From Desulfotomaculum sp. (GTDB lineage Bacteria > Bacillota > Desulfotomaculia > Desulfotomaculales > Ammonificaceae), in assembly GCA_012961725.1 (NCBI GenBank), contig DTYU01000215.1, forward strand, positions 1 to 11,068: a DNA stretch of 11,068 nt. The letters are read 5' to 3'. Below, in pieces: positions 5,815-11,068 of the stretch. A model generated the notes under the pieces. It made no database searches. It saw only the letters and a program-made list of their open reading frames with translations, and had not been told where the DNA came from. The translations under genes and the position numbers were made by a program. Numbering within the stretch: position 1 is the stretch's first letter; every line of letters begins with the position of its first letter.

Positions 5815-7177
5815 CGTTACTCTCCTTCGCATACCGCCGCAGGATCTTTTCCACCGGCCACAAAGCCGTATAGGTTGCCAAAAGATAAACGACGCTTCCG
5901 TTTCCCTCAAGGACCTGCCTCACGCCGGCGGCAAAACCCGGACTGACGGCGATCCTTTGCACCGGCACCCCGGCGTACTTCAGCCGCAGGGCCATCTCCG
6001 CCGCGCGCCTTCCGGCGCAGACAAAACGCAGGATCTCCCTCCGCTCCTGAAGGCGTTCGAAATCGACGTCCCAGATCCAGGAGACATCCCGGCCGTCGGC
6101 ACTGTTGTCGTTCAGGGCGATTAGTATATCCTTGGGCTCCCGAGTGCTGCAAAGAAGGTTGAGGCTCTCGTTAAACCCGGCTGGATTCTTCACCAAATTA
6201 AGGTAAACAGGCCTTCCCTTATAGATAAACTCCTGCAGCCGCCCGGTTGCCGGAACGTAACGGGTCAGGCTCCCCGCGGTTGCTCCGGGAGCTATGCCAA
6301 GTTGCACTCCCGCGCCGAAAACAGCCAGTGCGTTGTATACGTTATAAAAGCCCTGGGTGGGCAGCGTGACGGACACTACCTTTTTCCCCACCCGGAGCTT
6401 GCAACGTGTAACACCGTCGACCACCTCTACCCCGAGCGCCTCCACGTCCGGCCGCGGCCTGACAAAGCCGCATCCGGCACAGCGGTATGCGCCGAGCTGG
6501 CTGTAGTGGTAGTAGCGGTAAGACAGGTTTTCGCCGCAATACGGGCAAAAACGAGCCTCCCTCGTGACGCCCCCGGCCTCTTTCCCTCCGGTCGGCACCC
6601 CCACCCCGTAAAAAACCCGCGGCAAGCCTGTATCAGCCAGTTGTGCGACCAGCGGGTCGTCTGCGTTGAGGACGAGTTTCGCGGAGCTGAGCTTTGTTAG
6701 CGTGGTCCTGATCAGAGAAACGGTCTTATCAAGCTCACCGTACCGGTCAAGCTGATCGCGGAAAAAGTTCGTTACGATTACGACCCTCGGTTTAACGATC
6801 TCGGCTATATATGGAAAAGCCGCCTCATCCGCCTCCAAAAGAGCCCAGTGACGGTTCAGGCAGCCCCGCAGGCTGCTTTCCTTCAGAAAGGCGGCCGTCA
6901 CCCCGTTCATCAGATTGGCTCCTTCCCGGTTTACAACCAGCCGGTTGCCGTAAGACTCGAGCACCCTTGCCAGCATGTTGTTCGTTGTGGTCTTGCCGTT
7001 TGTCCCGGTTACCACTATGGCACCGTTTTCCACTTGGCCGGCAAGCACCCGCAATATCCCGGGATATATGCGCAAGGCCACGACCCCCGGCAGCGAAGAA
7101 CCCTTTCCGCCGCCAAGTCTGCTTACGCAATAGGCTGCTTTTCCGGCCAATATCGCCGCGGTCAGCCGGATACCCAA
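5777..7177 (-). CDS. murT: Lipid II isoglutaminyl synthase, Mur ligase-like subunit MurT
   Basis: MurT is the ATP-dependent subunit that, with GatD, converts the alpha-carboxyl of D-Glu in lipid II to the amide (D-isoglutamine). The 466-aa protein has the Mur ligase ATP-binding loop GTNGKTTT (58-65), EADEAAFPYI (115-124), TNFFRDQLDRYGE (136-148) and NADDP (171-175). The MurT-specific four-cysteine zinc ribbon is present (CPYC 211-214 and CAGC 233-236). The C-terminal DUF1727 region carries NDNSADGRDVSWIWDVDFE (356-374), the motif that supplies the Asp of the shared MurT-GatD active site. The TTG at 7177 is well supported by GGAGGAG (7184-7190) with 6-nt spacing. A TATAAT box lies 37 bp upstream, so the murT-gatD pair is probably its own operon, separate from nrdJ, which ends 92 bp upstream. 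Nothing about the protein is unusual apart from the TTG start. Confidence 0.94.
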   Translation of the reverse strand: MGIRLTAAILAGKAAYCVSRLGGGKGSSLPGVVALRIYPGILRVLAGQVENGAIVVTGTNGKTTTNNMLARVLESYGNRLVVNREGANLMNGVTAAFLKESSLRGCLNRHWALLEADEAAFPYIAEIVKPRVVIVTNFFRDQLDRYGELDKTVSLIRTTLTKLSSAKLVLNADDPLVAQLADTGLPRVFYGVGVPTGGKEAGGVTREARFCPYCGENLSYRYYHYSQLGAYRCAGCGFVRPRPDVEALGVEVVDGVTRCKLRVGKKVVSVTLPTQGFYNVYNALAVFGAGVQLGIAPGATAGSLTRYVPATGRLQEFIYKGRPVYLNLVKNPAGFNESLNLLCSTREPKDILIALNDNSADGRDVSWIWDVDFERLQERREILRFVCAGRRAAEMALRLKYAGVPVQRIAVSPGFAAGVRQVLEGNGSVVYLLATYTALWPVEKILRRYAKESNVADRLPSLSHSS

Positions 7178-7183
7178 GATAGA

Positions 7184-7242
7184 CTCCTCCAGACGCTACA
7201 TCCTGCCTGTCTCATTATACCTCAAAGAGGGGAGATTTAGAA
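7184..7242 (-). promoter_or_regulatory. murT-gatD promoter and Shine-Dalgarno site
   Basis: On the minus strand a perfect TATAAT (7219-7214) is preceded after 17 bp by TTCTAA (7242-7237), a weak -35. The start point would be near 7207, leaving a leader of about 30 nt. GGAGGAG (7190-7184) is the ribosome site 6 nt before the TTG. The region between nrdJ and murT has no clear terminator hairpin. Confidence 0.55.
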
Positions 7243-7269
7243 GTTCCAGCACGCGGCCCCTCACCGACG

Positions 7270-9003
7270 TCACTCGAACAAGCACGGACGGCAGTTTGCG
7301 GGGGGCGTCAGAGGCTGCTCCTCCCGCGAGCCCGCCCGGTAAACGGTGAGCCCTTTGAGTCCGAGCGCGTGGGCTTGAAGGAAAATCTCCGCCACTTCGG
7401 CCGGAGCTGCCGTCCGGGGCAGATTAATGGTCTTGCTTACCGCGTTGTCGGTGTACTTTTGAAACGCGGCCTGCATCTTGAGGTGCCATTCAGGGCTTAT
7501 CTCCAGGGCGGTCTTGAAAACCTTTTTGCTCTCAGGCGGAAGGGTCTCTACTCCGGCAAGACCGCCTGTCAGGTAGACGGTGCTCAACACTCCCTGCTTC
7601 TGAACCTCCGGAACGCTCGTATCCAGATATTCGAGGAAGGCCTTATCGATCACCAGCAGCCTTTTGCCGTCAAAGATCGTGCGGGTATAACTCAGCGCGA
7701 AGACCGGCTCGATCCCGGAACTCACCCCGGCAATCCCGCTGATGGAACCGGTGGGGGCTATGGTAATCAGGCTCGCGTTCCGGAGCGGCAGATCGGGATA
7801 GTAGACCGAGCTTCTCCAGGCGGGGAAGGTCCCCCGCTGCGCCGCAAGCTCACGGGAGGCCGCCCGTGCCTCATCTCTGATGAATGATACAAGCTCTTCG
7901 GCAAGCCCGAGGGCCGCAGTTGAATCGTAGGGGATACCGAGCCGGTACAACATATCCGCCCACCCCATAACGCCCAGGCCCACTTTTCGTGTCCGCCTGG
8001 TCGCCGCCGCGATCTCCGGGACGGGAAAGCTGTTGATCTCCACCACGTTGTCAAGGAAACGGATCGCTTCGCGCACCACCCTCCGGAGCCTGTCCCAATC
8101 AATCTCCTTGCTGCTAACCATCTTCACCAGGTTGATTGAACCCAAGTTGCACGATTCGTGGGGCAAAAGCGGCTGTTCACCGCAAGGATTTGTCGCCTCG
8201 ATGGCACCGAGTGCCGGGGTTGGGTTTCCACGGTTAATGGCATCCAAAAATAGAACGCCCGGTTCACCGTTGGCGTGCGCATGAGTAACCGCGGCCTCAA
8301 AGACCTGCCGCGCCGGAATCGTCCGGTACACCTTGTCGTGAAAAACGAGCGGCAGTTCCCCGTCGCGCTCCAGTGCCTCAAAAAAGGCATCGGTGGCCGC
8401 AACCGAGATGTTGAAGTTCCGGAAGGCCCCTTCTTCTTCCTTGCATGTGATGAACTCGAAGACATCCGGGTGGTCCGCCCGCAGGACGCCCATATTCGCC
8501 CCGCGGCGAACCCCGCCCTGCTTCACTTCCTCCGTGGCGGCGTTAAAAATCCGCATGAAACTGACCGGTCCCGAAGCAACCCCGCCGGTAGAGCGAACCG
8601 GGTCTCCGTGCGGTCTGAGACGCGAGAAGTCGAAACCGGTGCCGCCCCCGCTCTTGTGGATGAGCGCCGTGTTCTTGAGCGTCTCAAAGATGGCTTCGAT
8701 GCTGTCCTCAAGCGGTAGAACGAAGCAGGCCGAAAGCTGCCCCGCCTCCCTGCCGGCGTTAATCAGCGTCGGACTGTTAGGCAGAAACTCCAAACCCGCC
8801 ATCAGGGCATAAAACCGCTCCGCCCAGGCTCCGGCCGTTTTTGCATCCGCACCAAAGCGGGTTTCGGCTTCAGCGACTGCTGCGGCGACCCTTCTGAACA
8901 TCCCCTCCGGTGTCTCGACCACTTCCCCGTCCTCATCCCGTCGGAGGTAGCGCCCTTCGAGAATCGTCCTCTGGTTGATGTCCAGGTTGATCATACTTGG
9001 CAC
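7270..9003 (-). CDS. nrdJ: Adenosylcobalamin-dependent (class II) ribonucleoside-diphosphate reductase
   Basis: This enzyme reduces ribonucleotides to deoxyribonucleotides, using adenosylcobalamin to make the active-site thiyl radical, so it works with or without oxygen. In numbering from the ATG at 8994 (574 aa) the marks are as follows. PNSPTLINAG is at 72-81, and the first redox cysteine Cys90 lies in LSACFV. NPCGE (269-273) carries the radical Cys271 with Asn269 and Glu273. The second redox Cys282 is in ESCNLGSINL, 11 residues later as in the Thermotoga enzyme. The phosphate-binding PTGSISGIAG is at 414-423, and a C-terminal CRPC pair (568-571) probably shuttles electrons. No N-terminal ATP cone and no long C-terminal zinc extension are present, so this is a short NrdJ. 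The start is uncertain: GTG at 9003 has GGTGG 6 nt upstream and is chosen; ATG at 8994 is the alternative, while the frame open to 9069 is unlikely. A promoter lies at 9144-9172. Confidence 0.93.
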   Translation of the reverse strand: MPSMINLDINQRTILEGRYLRRDEDGEVVETPEGMFRRVAAAVAEAETRFGADAKTAGAWAERFYALMAGLEFLPNSPTLINAGREAGQLSACFVLPLEDSIEAIFETLKNTALIHKSGGGTGFDFSRLRPHGDPVRSTGGVASGPVSFMRIFNAATEEVKQGGVRRGANMGVLRADHPDVFEFITCKEEEGAFRNFNISVAATDAFFEALERDGELPLVFHDKVYRTIPARQVFEAAVTHAHANGEPGVLFLDAINRGNPTPALGAIEATNPCGEQPLLPHESCNLGSINLVKMVSSKEIDWDRLRRVVREAIRFLDNVVEINSFPVPEIAAATRRTRKVGLGVMGWADMLYRLGIPYDSTAALGLAEELVSFIRDEARAASRELAAQRGTFPAWRSSVYYPDLPLRNASLITIAPTGSISGIAGVSSGIEPVFALSYTRTIFDGKRLLVIDKAFLEYLDTSVPEVQKQGVLSTVYLTGGLAGVETLPPESKKVFKTALEISPEWHLKMQAAFQKYTDNAVSKTINLPRTAAPAEVAEIFLQAHALGLKGLTVYRAGSREEQPLTPPANCRPCLFE

Positions 9004-9050
9004 CCATTTCCACCATTTATGGCATAACTGCAAATAAACCCTCAACATTA

Positions 9051-9128
9051 GCAGGGCGTATTCCTGCAAATAACTTTGCCGCCGATCCTTCTCTGACTGC
9101 TAAAGCCGCCCCCTTAGAGTGTTTTAGC
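9051..9128 (-). promoter_or_regulatory. nrdJ leader with two short inverted repeats
   Basis: The transcript from the nrdJ promoter would carry a leader of about 135 nt. It contains gcagg/cctgc (9051-9055 and 9063-9067, 7-nt loop) and gctaaa/tttagc (9099-9104 and 9123-9128). Neither is followed by a T tract, so they are not intrinsic terminators. No cobalamin riboswitch core or NrdR box is recognisable. A regulatory role is possible but unproven. Confidence 0.3.
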
Positions 9129-9143
9129 GGTTTCCTATGCAGT

Positions 9144-9172
9144 ATAATACCCTACCTGCCCGTCCTAGACAA
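9144..9172 (-). promoter_or_regulatory. nrdJ promoter (sigma-A type)
   Basis: On the minus strand TTGTCT (9172-9167) and TATTAT (9149-9144) are exactly 17 bp apart, matching consensus at four and five of six positions. The predicted start is near 9137. The -35 box is 8 bp from the first copy of the palindromic repeat cluster. Confidence 0.6.
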
Positions 9173-9180
9173 CAGCGCAC

Positions 9181-9338
9181 AAATTAAGGGGAACCATACT
9201 AAATTAACTATAAAAAACCTCCCAAAATTCAGTATGGTGTCCCCCAAAATTAAGGGGACACTATACTAAATTATAAAACACCTACCTGCGTAATTTAGTA
9301 TGGTGTCCCCGAAATTCGTATGGTGTCCCCGAAATTCG
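9181..9338. repeat. Cluster of five palindromic repeat copies (core GGGGACAC-YATACTAAATT), REP-like
   Basis: Five copies of one repeat fill most of the gap between rsgI and the nrdJ promoter. Copies lie at 9181-9206 (reverse), 9224-9252 (forward), 9246-9273 (reverse), 9291-9318 (forward) and 9319-9338 (forward). The third and fourth form a 20-bp stem (9254-9273 against 9291-9310) with one G-T pair and a 17-nt loop. The last two are an exact 20-bp tandem repeat (tatggtgtccccgaaattcg). The first and second also form an inverted pair. The cluster ends 8 bp from the rsgI stop and may act as a two-way terminator. The layout resembles REP/REPIN elements moved by RAYT transposases, but no transposase gene is present here. 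The whole gene-free stretch 9004-9346 holds only this cluster, the nrdJ promoter and its leader. Confidence 0.8.
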
Positions 9339-9346
9339 CAAATTGG

Positions 9347-10165
9347 TTACTCCGGCACCGGGGCCGCTAAAAGCGCCTGCGCCCTGTCGGCGGGCCCTAT
9401 CCCGGGCGTGTCCCACGCCCGTATCAGCACTGAACCGTTGTTCCCGACCAAAGCGGCAACGGTCATTCCATGCCCCTCCTCGATCTGCCGCAAAGGGGCT
9501 TCCCGGACGCTGTCCGCCGAGACGGTGTGACCACACCGTTTCAGTGCTTGCTGAAGCAGGTACCTTCCCATTGAAAGGCCGCTGCCGAGCGCCCGGCGGC
9601 GGGTTTCTAAATCGGTGCTTATCGCCACGATCTCTACCCCGCCCTGCCGCACCGGAAAACTCTCCGCAACATAACCGGCCAGTGCCTCTGTACCGATCTT
9701 CTCGCGGTCATGCCGGGGAGCAACCGTGACAAGCACGACACTGCTCTCGCCTTCACAAAGGTAGCCCGCTGCATATGCCTGTTCAAGCAGATAGCCGACG
9801 CAAATGTCTATCGGCCTGCCGCGCAGGTCCAACGGGGAAAGCAGTCTGTTTCCGGCCTCATTAAGGCCCCGTTGACCGGTGACCCTAAGCTGCGAATCAA
9901 GCGCAAGTTCGATGCTTGGACCGATGTCGAGGGTGACATAAGCCCAAACCCCGGGGAGGAATATCCGGTAAATTCCGATGCCGAGGCAAAACAGGCCTAA
10001 GGCGGCGGCTGTCAGCCACCAGAGCAGCCTCCTTCGCGGGGGCGGTTCCACCGTCACCTCATCGCCGAGAGCCTTCTGTTCATCCACAGCCCCCCGGCAA
10101 AAAAGGCCGTCGTGGGTGATGATGATTCCACCGCCGTTTTTCCTTTTCAGCAGCAACCCTCGCAT
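9347..10165 (-). CDS. rsgI: RsgI-type anti-sigma-I factor, single-pass membrane protein
   Basis: RsgI proteins hold SigI inactive with a cytosolic N-terminal domain and release it after an outside signal and proteolysis. The 272-aa product has the RsgI_N domain at about 1-45 (GLLLKRKNGGGIIITHDGLF), one membrane segment at about 47-70, and an extracellular SEA-like region beginning AYVTLDIGPSIELALD (75-90). The usual motif at that point is DINPS, with autoproteolysis between Asn and Pro; here the Asn is Gly82 (codon GGT, 9920-9922). The rest (about 90-272) is an extracellular part with repeated hydrophobic strands. It carries no sugar-binding, protease or other sensor module that I can recognise, unlike the clostridial carbohydrate-sensing RsgI proteins. 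The ATG at 10165 is used, with GAGGTAG a few bases upstream. It follows sigI by 16 bp, the normal pairing. The palindromic repeat cluster lies directly after its stop. Confidence 0.88.
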   Translation of the reverse strand: MRGLLLKRKNGGGIIITHDGLFCRGAVDEQKALGDEVTVEPPPRRRLLWWLTAAALGLFCLGIGIYRIFLPGVWAYVTLDIGPSIELALDSQLRVTGQRGLNEAGNRLLSPLDLRGRPIDICVGYLLEQAYAAGYLCEGESSVVLVTVAPRHDREKIGTEALAGYVAESFPVRQGGVEIVAISTDLETRRRALGSGLSMGRYLLQQALKRCGHTVSADSVREAPLRQIEEGHGMTVAALVGNNGSVLIRAWDTPGIGPADRAQALLAAPVPE

Positions 10166-10181
10166 ACCACTCTACCTCGCT

Positions 10182-10901
10182 TTATGGCCGGACATAAGAA
10201 TTCAGGTAGATGAACCGCTCCGGATGCCGGAAGATGATCGCTAAAGCCAAAAGATACTTCCGGTTTTTTTCTATCACCTTCGGACTAAGCCCGGTTTTCA
10301 GCGCCATCTCACGCAACGGAAGCCGCCTTCCGGGTCGAAGCCGGCCGAACATCTCCTTGTCTGCCGCAATCGATTGGGCCGCTCTCATCAGCGCCAAGCG
10401 GCTGTCACGATGCTTTGGCGAAAGACGGACCAGCTCCTCCAGCGCGATCCCAAACTCACCTAAGGCCTTTTCATACTCCCTGATCTCTTCGGCCCGGTCC
10501 TGAGCCGCTTCTTCCCAGCAAAACTCCGCCCACGCCGCCGCCGCTTCCGCCTGTGCCATCTCTTCGGAAATCCTGCCGGTGGCAACTCCCTTGTAACGGC
10601 TCTCCTGCCGGAAGTAGTTGGCCAAACGGCTTTTAATGACCAGCCGGGCGAACGCCAGAAACGGTACGCCGCGCTCCGGTTCGTACCTTGTCACCGCCTC
10701 GTCGAAAGCGATAAGGCCAATGCTCAGTTCGTCGTCCAGGCCTTGGGTAGGGGCGATTTGCGAAACGCCCGCAGGGCGGCGGCAACAAGCGCTGACGACA
10801 CTGCAGACGAAACCTTGATAATCCTTAATCAGGGTATTGCGTGCCTCGACATCGCCTTCTCTGGCCCGCGCAAGCAACTGCCGGAGGGTGTCTTCGTCCA
10901 T
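10182..10901 (-). CDS. sigI: RNA polymerase sigma factor SigI
   Basis: SigI is a sigma-70-family factor of Firmicutes that controls envelope, heat or carbohydrate-related genes depending on species; here the regulon is unknown. The 239-aa protein has the SigI layout. Residues 10-32 are ARAREGDVEARNTLIKDYQGF, and region 2 runs from about 53 to 100 with LDDELSIGLIAFDEAVTRYE and FLAFARLVIKSRLANYFRQE. A charged linker follows, and then the C-terminal DNA-binding helix-turn-helix at about 193-222 (LPLREMALKTGLSPKVIEKNR then KYLLALAII). The RKYLLALAII ending is typical of SigI and not of other sigma-70 groups. The ATG at 10901 is supported by AAGGAG (10912-10917), though the 10-nt spacing is long. 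rsgI follows after 16 bp. A bulged inverted repeat with a TATAGT box in its loop lies 34-71 bp upstream and may control the pair. Confidence 0.92.
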   Translation of the reverse strand: MDEDTLRQLLARAREGDVEARNTLIKDYQGFVCSVVSACCRRPAGVSQIAPTQGLDDELSIGLIAFDEAVTRYEPERGVPFLAFARLVIKSRLANYFRQESRYKGVATGRISEEMAQAEAAAAWAEFCWEEAAQDRAEEIREYEKALGEFGIALEELVRLSPKHRDSRLALMRAAQSIAADKEMFGRLRPGRRLPLREMALKTGLSPKVIEKNRKYLLALAIIFRHPERFIYLNSYVRP

Positions 10902-10934
10902 GAGATGGAAGCTCCTTCCTCCGGACCCTTCCTT

Positions 10935-10972
10935 ACGGGGCTTTGTTTTAACTATACAAACAAAGCTCCCGT
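10935..10972 (-). promoter_or_regulatory. Bulged 14-bp inverted repeat around a -10-like box upstream of sigI
   Basis: On the minus strand ACGGG-a-GCTTTGTTT (10972-10958) pairs with AAACAAAGC-CCCGT (10948-10935): 14 base pairs with a single bulged A, and a 9-nt loop GTATAGTTA. The loop contains TATAGT (10956-10951), a likely -10 box that would start transcription near 10944, about 43 nt before the sigI ATG; the -35 is poor (CTGCAA). The dyad could be a protein-binding operator over the promoter, or an RNA hairpin if transcription starts further upstream. On the plus strand it is followed by only four Ts, too few for a convincing terminator. Confidence 0.5.
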
Positions 10973-11025
10973 TTTGCAGGGCAATTGACTATCTAAATTA
11001 TTATTTGGTAAAAGAAACCTAAACT

Positions 11026-11067
11026 TTAGCCTTTCTGGGCTTTTTTCCGGTAGATGAGTATAAGATA
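11026..11067 (-). CDS. Partial CDS, last 13 codons of a probable membrane protein (runs off right edge)
   Basis: On the minus strand the frame entering from the right edge reads YLILIYRKKAQKG and stops at TAA (11028-11026). A hydrophobic run followed by a basic cytosolic tail is the typical ending of a polytopic membrane protein, but 13 residues do not allow a family to be named. It would lie upstream of sigI in the same direction, 124 bp away. A second minus-strand frame is also open from the edge to about 10952, but its content looks random. Confidence 0.35.
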   Translation of the reverse strand, partial: YLILIYRKKAQKG

Positions 11068-11068
11068 A

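Noticed and set aside
9020..9140. Cobalamin riboswitch upstream of the B12-dependent reductase
   Set aside because: The leader is too short, and a stretch resembling part of the B12 box (AGTCAGAGAAGG) lacks the rest of the conserved core and the GCCACTG element.
8997..9269. A 90-codon plus-strand ORF across the nrdJ leader and repeat cluster
   Set aside because: It starts at a TTG with no ribosome site, covers the nrdJ promoter, leader and palindromic repeats, and its translation shows no family features.
9258..9273. NrdR box in the acactatactaaatt sequence
   Set aside because: It matches only half of the palindromic NrdR consensus, belongs to the multi-copy repeat, and lies upstream of the promoter without a properly spaced partner.
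11023..11046. Plus-strand intrinsic terminator (agcc-tttctg-ggct followed by Ts)
   Set aside because: The stem is only 4 bp, no plus-strand gene precedes it, and the bases are better read as the end of a minus-strand membrane-protein gene.

Overview
The window looks like chromosomal DNA from a GC-rich, spore-forming-type Firmicute, most likely in or near the Peptococcaceae / Moorella-Desulfotomaculum group. This rests on the gene mix: a SigI/RsgI pair, an adenosylcobalamin-dependent ribonucleotide reductase, MurT/GatD lipid II amidation, and an MqnD of the futalosine menaquinone route. Strong Shine-Dalgarno sites and frequent TTG starts agree with this. It is an inference from gene content; no species is assigned. 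All complete genes lie on the minus strand, so the text below reads from the right end to the left.

Right part (about 9.2-11.07 kb): the edge carries the probable last 13 codons of a membrane protein. Then come sigI and rsgI, 16 bp apart, preceded by a bulged inverted repeat whose loop holds a TATAGT box. RsgI has Gly-Pro where the family usually has the Asn-Pro autoproteolysis site. A cluster of five inverted and direct copies of a roughly 20-26 bp palindromic repeat follows rsgI.

Middle (about 4.8-9.2 kb): nrdJ has its own promoter and a roughly 135-nt leader with two small hairpins. The murT-gatD pair has its own -10 box and a 38-bp gene overlap, with gatD starting at an internal TTG. Next is a free-standing transcription unit with a consensus promoter, a strong ribosome site, a 39-codon acidic ORF and an intrinsic terminator. 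I do not recognise this small protein, and it is the best candidate here for something undescribed.

Left part (1-4.76 kb): a secreted class-A-beta-lactamase-fold serine hydrolase with two C-terminal stalk repeats is translationally coupled (1-nt gap) to a DUF1624 membrane acyltransferase, suggesting a joint envelope-modifying role. mqnD follows with an extended -10 promoter, then an undecaprenyl-phosphate sugar transferase. The left edge probably holds the 3' end of a convergent plus-strand gene.

The genes share an envelope theme (sugar transferase, serine hydrolase, acyltransferase, lipid II amidation, SigI/RsgI) mixed with housekeeping functions. I see no large novel multi-gene system, no CRISPR array, no tRNA or rRNA, and no intact transposase.
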